A stretch of DNA of 64,000 nucleotides from Viridothelium virens (taxonomy: Eukaryota; Ascomycota; Dothideomycetes; Trypetheliales; Trypetheliaceae), in assembly GCA_010094025.1 (NCBI GenBank), contig ML991804.1:62001-126000 (forward strand). The letters run 5' to 3'. The number at the start of each line of letters is the position of its first letter. Position 1 is the first letter of the stretch. A model generated the notes under the pieces. That model saw only the letters and a list, made by a program, of their open reading frames with translations, was not told the origin of the DNA and did not search any database. Shown here in pieces: positions 21,212-31,936 of the stretch. The position numbers were made by a program, and so were the translations under genes.

Positions 21212-23870
21212 CTACATAACAACCTAGTGCATGTCAGCAAGCGCTTATTTGAGAGATGGCTGCAAAATCACTTACGCAGTCGCTCTTCTGCTTCACCTGA
21301 GGAACACCCATTTCATCAAAAGTCTTTGGCCCTTTGCCTGGTAATCCCCCTGCGGGCTTCTGCGGACCGCCAGCCTGCTGTCCCGGCCTCTTTGTCGGCC
21401 TCTCCTTGCTCCCCGGTTCAGGATGCGCAGGCAGTTGCGGGAAAGAGTGAGACGTCTGCAATCCGCCAGACATTGGGGTGCTGGTTCTCGGGTCACGTCC
21501 CGAAGCGGGCCGTTGCTGCTGGTTTACAGGGGATTGGCGATTGGGACGGGACGGGTCTGCAGACCGACCACGGGGCGGCGCGGAATATCCACCTTGCGAG
21601 GGTGGTGTTTGAAGCCGCCCCCTGCCGGGGTCCGGCGGTGCCGAGTATCCAATGTCGAGACGGGCGTTGGAGGGTAAGGAGCCGCTGGAGGAGACTCGCT
21701 GGGTCGGAGGTGGCATGCGCCCTCCTTGAGGAGTAAAGCTTCCGCCAGGTCTGGGTGAGCCTGCTCCGCCAGCCATGTTGGAATGGCGGTTTACGGCGGG
21801 ATGTGCTGGAAGGGTCATAGCAGAGCCAGGTCTTCCATCTGCGTTGATATTGAAGGCGGAGTACGGACGTCCAGGTGGAGCCGAGGATGCATTGCGCGCA
21901 TCAGGATTGAGATATCCACCTGGCGGACTACCTCTTGGGCCAGGACCGTCACCAAGTGGATATGGTGCGGCAGAGCCTGGCCTATCATCTGAAGGATAGG
22001 GCGCGGTGGATGAGGTCCTTGGAGGCCGGACAGCACCAGGCTGCCCACTTTGGGAAAAGTCTGGAAATTCAGTAGGCTCGCTACTGATCGTTGGGAGCTC
22101 TGGTTTCTTCTGCTTGAATCTATCAGGTCTCTGTCCCCGCTTGGATCCGTATTGTGATTTTATCCTTCCAATTGCAACATTCTCATGGTCTTGCTTCGAA
22201 AGTGTGTTGGCGTTGTTGACATTGTCTATCCGAGAAATAGCATCTTGATTTCCGTCATCTGCAGCCTTCCGATACCATTCGAGAGCTTTATTGAGGTTCA
22301 CCGGCACGTACATGCCAATCTCATTGAAGTACCCCAGGGCAAACTCTGCTGTTGAGAGACCTCCCAGTGCTGCTCGTTGGGCATAATTATATGCCAGCTC
22401 CTCATTCTTTTGGAATAGCCCTTCATAGCCGCAGAGAAACCATTTGCTGATTGCCATGTCTGCATCTGGCTCTCCTTGTCGCGAAGCCAACGCATTGTAA
22501 TGTATTGAATATGCCGGATTGAAGTCACAGCCGAGAGCACATAGCTCATAGGCAGAGCCCATCTTTACCTGAGCCTTGGCGAATCCCAGGAAGGCCGCCT
22601 TCTCGATATTGACACGGGCGCCGTTCTCATCGAATGGTAGGTAGGTTTCGGGTATGCTGACTTGCGGAAGTTCGCGGGCAAGAAGCATGCCATAGACGTA
22701 CGCGCCTTGTGGGAAATTTTCGTCTGCCGTTTCTGCAGCGTGCTGGATGAGTTGGACGCCTCGATTGAAGTCTTGCGGTTGGCCATGTTGACCGAGTAGA
22801 GTCATCATTCCCAGTCGATAATGCGACGCTGAGTCTCCCATCTCAACCCCTTTGTTATAATGTATGAGCGCCTTCACAGGATCATTCGATTGTTCGTACT
22901 GCATTCCGATTCTGTATTCTGCCCTGGCATAGCCCCTGTCAGATGCCCTTGAGTAGCACCGAAAAGCCTCTCGCTTGTCAATGCGATAGCCAAATTTGCC
23001 AAATTCGAGCCACATGCCGCGCATGAATTCGGCTTTGGGATGGTGTTGGTCCGCAAGAAAGTTCACAACGTTCGTGGCATCGAGGCGCAATTGATGCTCG
23101 ACCTGCGGAGTGGGCGGTCTTCCCTGCCCAAGCGGCATCATGCGCTCCTTTAGCAAGATGGAGGCATCCACAAATTGCAATGCATCATTTGCCCATGTCA
23201 ATTGCATTTCGGGGTCATTCGAGTTGAGGACTGGCTCACGCGCACTTTCAAGCGTGGCCTCTCGATCTTCGTCAGAGGGAGGAACATTTGGTGGAGGATT
23301 CTGGAGTTTTGGGAAAGGGGATAATGTTGGCATGTCTGGTTGAGTGACGAGGAGGCGGGAATAGTCGTGCGCTAAGTCATTCTGTTTAAGCAACAAATGG
23401 TCAGCAGTGTCGCATAAAATTTCAAGAAGCTTCATCCGCCTTGAGAGAAATGAAGCGTATTGTGCGGGGCAACATACTGAAGAGTTGCCATTGAATTGGC
23501 CTTGGCCCGGGACTGGAGTTTGTGGACCAGATGAAAGACCAGGAGATGAGTAGCCGTGGCTGGGTTGGGAAGACATTGAGGAAACTCGGGAGTGTCTAGA
23601 TTCTAATTCCATATTCGCAATACCATCTTGGATATGCCCGGGGACTTCAGGCATTATGCTATGGGAGGGATTCATTAGCGGCCAGTCACCATTATGAGAG
23701 CCAGGTAGCATAGCAATCGAAGACATTGTTGCACTGTGGAGTGCTCACCGTTGAGGAGCTGGCGATACCAGCTCGGGAGACTTTGGAGGCATATAGTAGC
23801 CATCATACCCACTGGGCGTAAAAGCAGCTCCTGAATTGGGAGGAGGTCGACGTTGCTGGTAACCACTCAT
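21212..23870 (-). CDS. SKT5/CHS4-like chitin synthase activator with Sel1 repeats and CAAX end
   Basis: Four exons on the minus strand: 23749-23870, 23478-23658, 21276-23381 and 21212-21223, summing to 806 residues in frame. The N-terminus is Pro/Gln-rich (MSGYQQRRPPPNSG). Residues about 215-480 are Sel1-type repeats (AEFMRGMWLEFGKFG, AEYRIGMQYEQ, ASHYRLGMMTLLGQHG, GAYVYGMLLARE, AEFALGYFNEIGMYVP). The long tail is Pro/Gly/Ser-rich. The 12-base last exon adds V-V-M after the cysteine of KQKSDC, giving CVVM, a farnesylation CAAX box as in yeast Chs4/Skt5. The protein should recruit or activate class IV chitin synthase (Chs3 type) at membranes. Intron 2 (96 nt, phase 0, no stop) could be translated if retained. 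The 5' start is chosen at the family-like MSGY. Confidence 0.85.
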
Positions 23871-26461
23871 GACTGCTGAGGCTGAGGGTCCAATTTCCGG
23901 GTGAGAATTCCGGGCATGCAGCTGAGACGGCTTTCGTCGATTACGGTAAGCCTGGCCAGAACGGAGCAGCGTACACTCGCGTAAGCGCAACTCTGAGCAC
24001 GGAATAAGTCAAAGGCTAAAGCTCTATCAAAGATGTAGCTGTGTGGATGTCCCTAAGTAGAATGGAGTAATTAAAGAAAAGTGCTGGCGCAGTGGACCAA
24101 CCCTGACGCGTCGTTGAGCCACGAGCTCACAACTGCTGTCAGAGCAAACCCTGTGCTCCAATCAGATCAAAGCAGTTTGATCCTCCCCAGCACGATGCAT
24201 CTCCTGAGACGTTGGATGTGCTTGTTCGATGCCCTTTCTCGCCAGGGTATTCGTGGTCCGCTGGGACGGAGAACCCACTACGCCCTATTCTTAGATTCTA
24301 TCGAACGACTCCGTGCTTCCGCCATAAACTCCCAAGAGTTGACTTTGGCCTGCGACCCCCTGACTAGCTCCCAGGTCGGGCTTGATGTTCTGCCGCCTCG
24401 TCGAAAAGGTAGTAATATAATGGCGGCACGCACATGACTTCTCACTAGAACCGCTCGACACTCTCAACGTGTTCAATGGCGGACTTCCAGTGTCAGCTTT
24501 GACGAGCCTTCATCAAGCCTTTAAGCCTCTATGCAAGCATCTATCGGCATACGTCAGAAGTATAGAATCCCTCTATCCATATGCACTAAGAAACACCAGC
24601 TTTGTTCGAGCTTGCGGCCTGCGCCTTGGTGCAAGCATTCTGTTGTCCGCTGCGGCGTGCCACAATTGCGTCAAGGTGCGACACATGAGACCTTGGATGT
24701 AAGATGATTACCGCCGGAGGATTTGCTTGATTTGTGCCTACAGGACAGATAATCTTGCTTTTTATTCCTTTCAAGCAGACGGAGCGGGCCGTCTGGTTCG
24801 TCCATTGATCCTCAATCCTCTGCTCAGCCATCTGACTGCATCATTACACCCTGGAAAGCAGTCGAGGGTGACTACTAATCATCTTGATTGTTCGTTCAGC
24901 TTACCATAGAGGACAGCCCAGACTACGGATGTGCTCAGCAACGCCGACGTTCATAGTAGCAAGCTCTTCCCGTTACGCATTCCGAGCCAAATCATCGTTC
25001 ACTGACAGCATCGAACAATTTTCACTGAGCTGATCCTACACTACCGACACGGTTTTTTGACGCTTGGTCAAAAACTCAGCCTTCCTGTAGTTTGTAAGGT
25101 TCCTTCCTTCCTTGCGAGCAAACGCCTCACTGAAGAGTTTGATAAGTCACAGCACCGATCAAGTCGGTCAATATTCCAGGGCTGTGAACTTTTCATTCTT
25201 CTTTCAACAGATATTAGCAAGGCTCAGGTGGAATTGTGTGTTATTGCATTTGCCCGTTGCAAGGTGTTGTGGGTGAATCAAAGAGCTTGAAAGAAATTGG
25301 CGCTTCCATATCGTTTGCTGCGGCGATGGCCACCCCCGACGCTCTCTTACGGGAATGTTGGACATTTTGGCTCATTGACCTCATAAAGCGCCATTCTCAT
25401 ATTAAAAGACCGTCTCTGCTCGTATTCTTCTTCTGCCCTACGAATGTCATATTCAATATTTTTGACTCTCCACTTTCTCTATCCCTCTTTCGCTCATCAG
25501 TCGTCATTGTGAACTCGTTTCAAGTGCACTAGCCTTGTGCTGAAGCAACTACTATTATCATCTAATGCTGTACTTCAAGGGTCCATGCCTGACGAGGGCC
25601 TTTCTACAATAATTAGGGACGTCCCTGCGATATTGAATCGTCAGCGAGACAAAGCGACGACAATTCAGATTGATGGATGGCAGGATGCTGAGTTTCTTCC
25701 AAGCTAATCTAGGATGATCAACACGATCGCGCCAGTCAAAGCGAACATCGAGCCTCGCAGGGCGACTACATGAGTACGGCCGCGAGAGGCAACGGATATC
25801 GCAAAGAATCGACGTCGTTAAGATCTTGCTGCATAGGTTAAACAATGAGCCATAATGTGGGGTCTGCCAAAAAAAAAAGAAGAAAGAAAAGAACGTCGGC
25901 GTGCTCCACAGGACATTTGGTGCAGATTCAGAAAAGATGGCAATATCAAAAGATCCACTTGCCCTCAAGTTGATCTATCTTGAGGACCATGCCATTGCTC
26001 TCCCAAGATTTTCTCAAGTCTGTCTATATGGGCCTTCTGGCGCTCTCTGGCGCGACTAGGGTATCTCTTGTCAAAAAACTTTGACAATGATTTCCTGGAG
26101 ATCGGGATGTGACGTTGCCCAGATCTACGGTCAGCGCAATCTTCTGAGGTCACATCGCAGGTAGCGTTTTGCCCTTCAGTCGAAAGTCACAACGTACCAC
26201 GACAAAGAGATAGATCCTGTATCGGAGACGTTCACGATTGTCAGGTAGTTTTCCCTCATCGTGGAAACTCACGCTTTGTGGTCCCAACTGCAAGGCAATT
26301 ATCACAGTATGTATATAAATGGTCGCTCGTATTTGCTCAGCCTGGTCCTCACAGCACCATCCGTTATCAGCATCTTGTCCTCTCTATTTGCATCCAACAG
26401 AAAAGTCTTCTACGGCTTTAACGACTTTCGGCGAAGCTTACATCGACTAAATATATTCGAA
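23871..26461. other. Long intergenic region
   Basis: About 2.6 kb without a supportable gene. Frames such as 24081-24437 (plus) and 25558-25968 (minus) have no motif. A purine run (a-rich with aag repeats) is at about 25868-25891. A TATA-like tatataaat near 26312 may serve the chromodomain gene; the frame continues upstream of 26462 but only from a GTG. Confidence 0.4.
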
Positions 26462-27902
26462 ATGGATGCATTCAAGGGACCTGGTACCGGATACTTCGGG
26501 TTCATTGATTGGACAGAAGACGAAAGAAACTTTTTAGCTTCAGGAGTCCCCGTCGCGAGTCTCGATGCGCCTCAAGCATATCATCTCCAGGTGCCCTCGC
26601 CTACCCTGCCAACTGAGGGACTCTCGCTAGTAAATGGACAGCCGGGCGAAGATTTCTTTTCTTTCATTGATGAATCTATGCTAGATTTTGGATCGTCAGA
26701 AGAACAACTGTCATGGGAGAGAGCAGCGCTCGATGATCACATGGCTATGAACATGGACTGGGAGCCATCCAAATCCGCTTCAGAGAGTTTGTTGGGTGGT
26801 GCGATTCCTGAAACTCCATATGCGGCTAATTTTGACGGCTTCCATATGGGGAGACTAATGTCAACTGGCGAGACTTCTGGTGATGCTGAGCCTTTTAATG
26901 AAGAGCCATCCTCCGAGCCTTTCGATTTCGAATCGGAGGCACTAGGAGATCAGGGGCTCTCGCTTCCTAGCACACCAGTGACTCTGGATTTTCCAGCTTA
27001 TATGAGGCACACTCCTCGAGTGCGCTTCGCTGAGGAAGTTGTCTTCTTGCCACAAGAAAGAGATCAAGAGGTCACCAAACAACCCCTCAATATACCTGAC
27101 TGCGAGCCAGATAGTTCTGACGACTACTCCTCCGAAGCGTCAGGTAACGATTCTGGTGTCAGCAGTGCGCAGGTTGGCGAGACCGAGATGGTGGAAGATG
27201 ACGGCTCCGAGTCATCCGGATCTGCAACGTTGACTGTCTCCCGACATACTGATGCTCTACAAGCGCCCGGTAATGCCGACGAATCCGAAGACGACGACGA
27301 ATCCGAAGACGACAGTGACGATGCCAGTCAAACCTCCCAAGGGTTTGGCGAGACGAATGACGAATGGGGCTCTGGCAGCGATGGCTCCGATGCCTCCAGT
27401 GATACTTCAGACCCAGCACTTAGTACTGCTGAACCCGGAGTATTCTGGGAGCAGAACGAGGAGGGTGTGTGGGAGAAGAAGTGGCTACTGGAGAGGATCA
27501 TCGATTCACGTCGCAATCCGGATCGTAGTCTTTGGTACCAGGTAAAGTGGGCAGGCTCTAGTGCCCCTCAGTACACCACCTGGGAGCCATACGAGAGCAT
27601 TGCAGACTGTGTTGAGTTTCTCGCCGACTTCCACTCTCTGAACCCGAGGAAGCCCTTCAAGAAGGGGGTGCACCCGCGGTACGGAGACTTCAGGAAACCG
27701 GAAGGATGGTCGCCGCCGGCTGGAGGGGTTGCAATGAGGAGGCCCTCGTAAGTCTTTTCTCACTATTCGCGACAAGTTGTGCTGATCGTTGGGTTGGATC
27801 CCTTATTGACTTTTACATAGTTTTGATCAATTTAGAAAGAGGTTTGGCTGGCCGGACTGGCTAACCTCTGTGGAAGTTTTTAAATCAATGTTCCGTAAGT
27901 AA
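26462..27902 (+). CDS. Chromodomain protein 1, acidic/serine-rich
   Basis: Exon 1 26462-27747 and exon 2 27821-27902, in phase (455 residues). The N-terminal 190 residues contain aromatic/acidic patches (YFGFIDWTEDERNFL); residues about 195-325 are a long acidic, Ser-rich low-complexity tract (repeated ESEDD). A chromodomain follows at about 340-395: WLLERIIDSRR, LWYQVKWAG, YTTWEPYES and CVEFLADFHSLNP, with aromatic residues at the methyl-lysine cage positions (Y/W and W). After it comes RKPEGWSPPAGG. The short second exon encodes SFDQFRKRFGWPDW and a helical end; without splicing the protein stops at 27751. The nuclear chromatin role is inferred from the chromodomain. No reverse transcriptase or integrase is nearby, so it is not part of a chromovirus. 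Confidence 0.7.
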
Positions 27903-28620
27903 GACCTCAGACCTAGAAAGGGGCGAAAAAAAGTTCTTTCCGACTGATATCTTCGACGATTAGCACTGCCAGCTGTCCCGCGGGCCTGGGTAATAGTTTG
28001 CTGGTTGGGTCCAGGCTGAGCTTGATCGTCTCCACCATTGCCTTTTCCTGTGTTCAAGGTTTTGGTATGCCACAACGCATACGTGATCTTGTCATCAATC
28101 TCTCCAGAAGTTCTAGGGGCAGACTTGATATTGCGGAACCTCACGGAAAGACGTGAAGCATCGATCTATTCCAAACAAGCCCGCATCGTTCGAATTGAGC
28201 CGTTGTCAACGTCATCTCAAATGATTGAAGCGACCTTGAAGACTGGTCCCGCAGGTGTGAAACTTGCTGAGGGAAAGTGGACCAGAACAAAGGCGGTCGC
28301 CAGGATCACACCAATTTTTCAGAGTCATACGTTACTCTCGACATCCTTCCGGTCTCTTTCTATCACACTCTTGTACAGCAGGGACCTGCTTGATTTTCTT
28401 TCGGTCTGTAACCATTTCGATCCCCACGAGGGACGCCATGCATCCTTCTCCCATCATCACGATGACGAGACGATCACGGATATTTGGGGAATATGCAACT
28501 ACGAGACCAAAAACCTCCATTCGGTCGATGCCAATGGCTAAGCACATGCGTACTCGTCTCTCACAATCATACTGGCCAGAGTCACGGCGGAGACAGTCAT
28601 GGTTTCACGCATTTTCTATC

Positions 28621-28643
28621 TATATATATATATATATATATAT
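28621..28643. repeat. (TA)n microsatellite
   Basis: Uninterrupted TA alternation of about 23 bases, 135 bases upstream of the start codon of the second chromodomain gene. Confidence 0.95.
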
Positions 28644-28667
28644 CGCGATGGAGTGCAATCTCTCATC

Positions 28668-28675
28668 TATATAAG
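28668..28675 (+). promoter_or_regulatory. TATA box of chromodomain gene 2
   Basis: tatataag, about 110 bases before the ATG at 28778. It lies just downstream of the TA repeat and is more likely to fix the start site than the repeat itself. Confidence 0.5.
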
Positions 28676-28777
28676 GTGAGACATTTTAACCACTTAGTCC
28701 ATCATCTTACACCCAATCTTCCTACCAAAGCTTTTATTGGAACCTCTACGAACGTTGTAGTTACTATATCGACTACC

Positions 28778-30301
28778 ATGGCAGAGCAAAGCGAAATGCA
28801 AGCTACCGCCGCTACACTCCGTCTGGAGTGCTGCTATCGCAGGGCTAACCATTCTCTCGAAGTCCTTCGCTGCCGTACTTTGGAAAACACACCGGAGCAT
28901 CACTGCTGCAGGGACTGTGAGTTTATCTTCGTTCCAAGACTCTACAGTAGTCCTTCGGTTCAGGAAGTCTACGAATCCGGGGCATTAATGCCGTTGTGTT
29001 CCGAGCATGCTGATTTCTGGAAAAATTCTATGGAGTACGGCGAGACCTGGTGTACCTGCACGGCCTTCACAGAAGAAATGGTCTGCCCAGAGCATCGATG
29101 GGCAGATCTTGAGAGAGTTGCAACTCTCAAGCGTCAGGACATCATGAGGCGAGCAGGCTCGCCTTTCTTCGACGAAGTGCCTGTCAATGCGACTCTACCA
29201 TGTTGGTGCGGAAAATTGGCAGCATCTACGGACGAAGTTAGAGAATGCGCAGGTTGCCAAAAGCCGGCACGGTTCCCCTTCCAGCTATACCAACGACCGT
29301 GGAGGGCTCCGTTTCGCCGGGGTGCTGTCAGACGCACGAATTACGAAGTTGGAAGGGCTCCAGTTGCCGTGCCTACCACAATAGGAGGTCTTGAGCCTTG
29401 CGTTGGGTTGATCTTTGGGTATTGCCGGGGTGGCACTCAAGCACCTACTGCCGAGACCAATGACGAAGCCTGGACGGTTGGATCACCGCGGTATGCTGAT
29501 GAGGCCCAGTTTGGTGAGACTGCGGACAGCCTGTCAGCAGTTGGTCCGGCGAGTAGTACGGAGGGGGACTTGGGCCAATGTTCTTCACGCATCGCAGAGC
29601 ATCGACCCGTGTTTGCAAGGGAAAGATCAGAAGCTCAAGAACAAGCGGAAAGTGACCACAGCACAGCTTCTGGAACTTCACAGGAGAATCACCAACCGCC
29701 TTCTCGTAGGCTTCTCGACCGTAGGACCTCCGAACGTACGAGTACACAGCAGCGGCAGACCGCGCCCTCACTATCAGGCCCAGCGACGCCAAGAAAGACG
29801 GTGTCCAAACACCAGCGCGAAGCCGAAGTTCAAAGCGAGAACGACAAATTACAACGCAAGCGGCGCAAAGATAGTCCCATCACAAGACAGAGCATAAAAC
29901 AAGCAAAGCCTGACGATGCCACACGCGAAGGAGAGACAGCTCACGATATCTCCTCTCAGAAGAAGAAAACTGCACGGGCAAAAGATGGGAGTTGCTACCT
30001 CGTCGAAGAGATCTTGGATTCCCGCCGATATGAGCGTGGGAAGTACGAGTTCTTTGTCAAGTGGTTGGGCGAGCCGGCCGATCGCGACGACGACCAGAAC
30101 TGGCTTTCTTGGGAGCGGATCGGACATGCAGAGGACTTTCTGGCAGATTTCCGGCATGCACATCCGGACAGGGCCATGCCGCCTACCTTCCGACCACCCA
30201 AGGGCTGGAATTCCCTTCCAGCGGGTCAGCCTCGAGCTTGGTTGGACCATAGAAAGCCCCAGTACTTCGAGCATAATGAGGACTGGAGTGAAGAAGGGTG
30301 A
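28778..30301 (+). CDS. Chromodomain protein 2 with Cys-rich N-terminus
   Basis: Single exon from ATG 28778 (507 residues); the frame is open further upstream but across the TA repeat and TATA box, so this ATG fits best. Residues about 15-170 are Cys/His-rich: LECCYRRANH, HHCCRDCEFIF, LCSEHADFW, TWCTCTAFTEEMVCPEH, LPCWCGKL, ECAGCQKPARF. These look like metal-binding pairs, but I know no named finger with this spacing. A polar, basic and disordered middle follows. A chromodomain lies at about 407-465: YLVEEILDSRR, YEFFVKWLGEPAD, WLSWERI and EDFLADFRHAHPD, then RPPKGWNSLPAG. The chromodomain and the GW-x-PAG tail mirror chromodomain protein 1 immediately upstream, suggesting an old tandem duplication of that end. 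Confidence 0.7.
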   Translation: MAEQSEMQATAATLRLECCYRRANHSLEVLRCRTLENTPEHHCCRDCEFIFVPRLYSSPSVQEVYESGALMPLCSEHADFWKNSMEYGETWCTCTAFTEEMVCPEHRWADLERVATLKRQDIMRRAGSPFFDEVPVNATLPCWCGKLAASTDEVRECAGCQKPARFPFQLYQRPWRAPFRRGAVRRTNYEVGRAPVAVPTTIGGLEPCVGLIFGYCRGGTQAPTAETNDEAWTVGSPRYADEAQFGETADSLSAVGPASSTEGDLGQCSSRIAEHRPVFARERSEAQEQAESDHSTASGTSQENHQPPSRRLLDRRTSERTSTQQRQTAPSLSGPATPRKTVSKHQREAEVQSENDKLQRKRRKDSPITRQSIKQAKPDDATREGETAHDISSQKKKTARAKDGSCYLVEEILDSRRYERGKYEFFVKWLGEPADRDDDQNWLSWERIGHAEDFLADFRHAHPDRAMPPTFRPPKGWNSLPAGQPRAWLDHRKPQYFEHNEDWSEEG

Positions 30302-30475
30302 TCCCAGGGTTCGCAGTAGTGATTGCTATTCTGACCATCGTCTTGATCGAAGAGTAACCAGGTATTATTCGTAGTTTGAAAACTTTAATCTATTTTTCTC
30401 CTACTCAGTCATTGTGAATGTTGAATCATCGCCAATAGCAAGCACCATTAGCGCGAGGATCATAGCCCATATCTC

Positions 30476-31481
30476 TTAGCCCTTAGATGGAGCAGTAGCG
30501 ATTGGCAGTTTCCGGTGAAGCCTCGTAGCGATCTCGACAAAGTCCTCTTCATTATCTTCTCTAATGATTCCATGACGAATGAAGAAATCTATCATGACGA
30601 GCGCGCAATTGGGTTTGAACTCTGCGCGAAACATCGCCTTCTTGACCTGCTCCACATCCCACAGATAAAATTCTTGCACCTCATCGTCCCGTGGTTTAGG
30701 GACCACCCCATCTCCGAGCTCGATATCGAAGGCATAAATCAGATCCGGACAGACGAGCCCCTGCTCACCTCCAGAGCCAGGGTCGCTCATACCCATGTAC
30801 GTCAAGACGCCGCAGGACTTCGCGTCCCTACGCACCAGCTCCTCGGGCAACGACGCCTCTTCGTCCGCCTCATGAACGATGCAGTCAAAGGGTGAGTCCT
30901 CGGCCTTGACCCCGCCAGCAACCGTCGAGTCCAGCATTCCCGGATAAGTGAACATGTGTGCGCTCCTCCGCGGGACCCAGATCCGGATGTCGCCGGAGGC
31001 TGAGCAGGTGTAAGCCGTTAGGTGCGCGCCGCGTGAGATGATGCCGAACAGCGAGGAGGCGAAGCGCTCGAGGCGGACGGGATAATTGGCTCCGATGATG
31101 CGGTACATCTCGCTATGCTGGCCATGGAGAATGGAGAAGATGTCCTGGTCTATGGCTGAGTCGATGAGTTTTTGGAAGGCTGAGATGGAGGCGTTTGATA
31201 GATCGCTTCCGGTATTGAGTACTTGGACCCTTCGCGCGATGTGGTCGATGGCGAAATCCGACGTCCATGGCATCTTCCGCACTGTCGAAGGGAGCATGAA
31301 TCCGTGGGCACGGGGGTCATCAGGGAGCAAGAGCTTGTAGAAACTTGAGTAAAGTTTACCATCATCTTCCGGGGAACTGCACGAGCGATCAGTTCACGTA
31401 GGCCTGTAGTAGACAGATGCAAATTTGGAATGACCTATCGCAATTTTTGATCAAGTCCAAGTACTTTGTTCTTCTAGACAT
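30476..31481 (-). CDS. Nudix hydrolase, DUF4743/YJR142W type
   Basis: Two exons, 31435-31481 (MSRRTKYLDLIKNCD) and 30476-31376, in phase 2 (315 residues). The N-terminal half is the DUF4743-type region (LYSSFYKLLLPDDPRAHGFMLPSTVRKMPW). The C-terminal half is a Nudix fold: IRIWVPRRSAHMFTYPGMLDSTVAGGV, then the Nudix-box region DCIVHEADEEASLPEELV and, later, YAFDIELGDGVVPKPRDDEVQEFYLWD. Relatives are yeast YJR142W, plant Nudix 20/24 and the N-terminal part of S. pombe Tnr3, reported to act on damaged forms of thiamine diphosphate. The intron donor is weak (gtcatt), but branch (CTGAT) and acceptor are good and the frame fits. Cytosolic. Confidence 0.88.
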
Positions 31482-31936
31482 GTTTCCACTATCGAAGAGA
31501 GAGTGAATAGTTGGGGACAAAAGTTAAAAAGAAGGTAGGATTTTCATCCTAAATCCCAGAGCCTCATAAGGCTCACCGCAACAGCATTTGGCATATCGAG
31601 GGAGGTGACATCACTTTCAAAGCGAACGAATGAATTACGTTCGATGCGGTCTTGGATACTAGTAGGCAATCTCTGAAAAGCTACTGAGAATACAACACCT
31701 ACACAACCAGTATACATCGGATGGCCGGCGTAAACGATCACGAATGTTTTGACCAGCGCCCTTATTATTCCTGTGAGAACCTCTAAAGGACCTCTCGGGA
31801 AATATATTGCGCCGACCATCGGATGCGCCTTGACGGTGTATTCATTTTTCTTAAATTAATGCATCCCAAGACTAACTGAGCTGCTGTGCTGCAAAACAAC
31901 CTGATCTTCGGTACTTGGTGAAGCGCCCTCAAAAGA
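31482..31936. other. Intergenic region with an unassigned minus-strand frame
   Basis: A 91-codon frame (31544-31819, minus) contains hydrophobic stretches (GIIRALVKTFVIVYAGH) but no recognised family and no supporting splice sites that I can join. Not called. Confidence 0.3.

Larger units (their letters stand above)
27903..28777. other. Region between the two chromodomain genes
   Basis: Short frames on both strands, none recognised. Contains a TA dinucleotide run and a TATA box (listed separately), which make it the promoter of the second chromodomain gene. Confidence 0.4.

Noticed and set aside
25860-25895. Poly-A run as a retrotransposon tail
   Set aside because: No element body or target-site duplication is adjacent; it is a simple purine tract.
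26261-26461. N-terminal extension of chromodomain protein 1
   Set aside because: It opens only with GTG, and the segment contains a TATA-like element; the ATG at 26462 is better.
26462-30301. Remnant of a chromodomain retrotransposon
   Set aside because: No reverse transcriptase, integrase or terminal repeats are visible; both genes have long intact frames and their own promoters.
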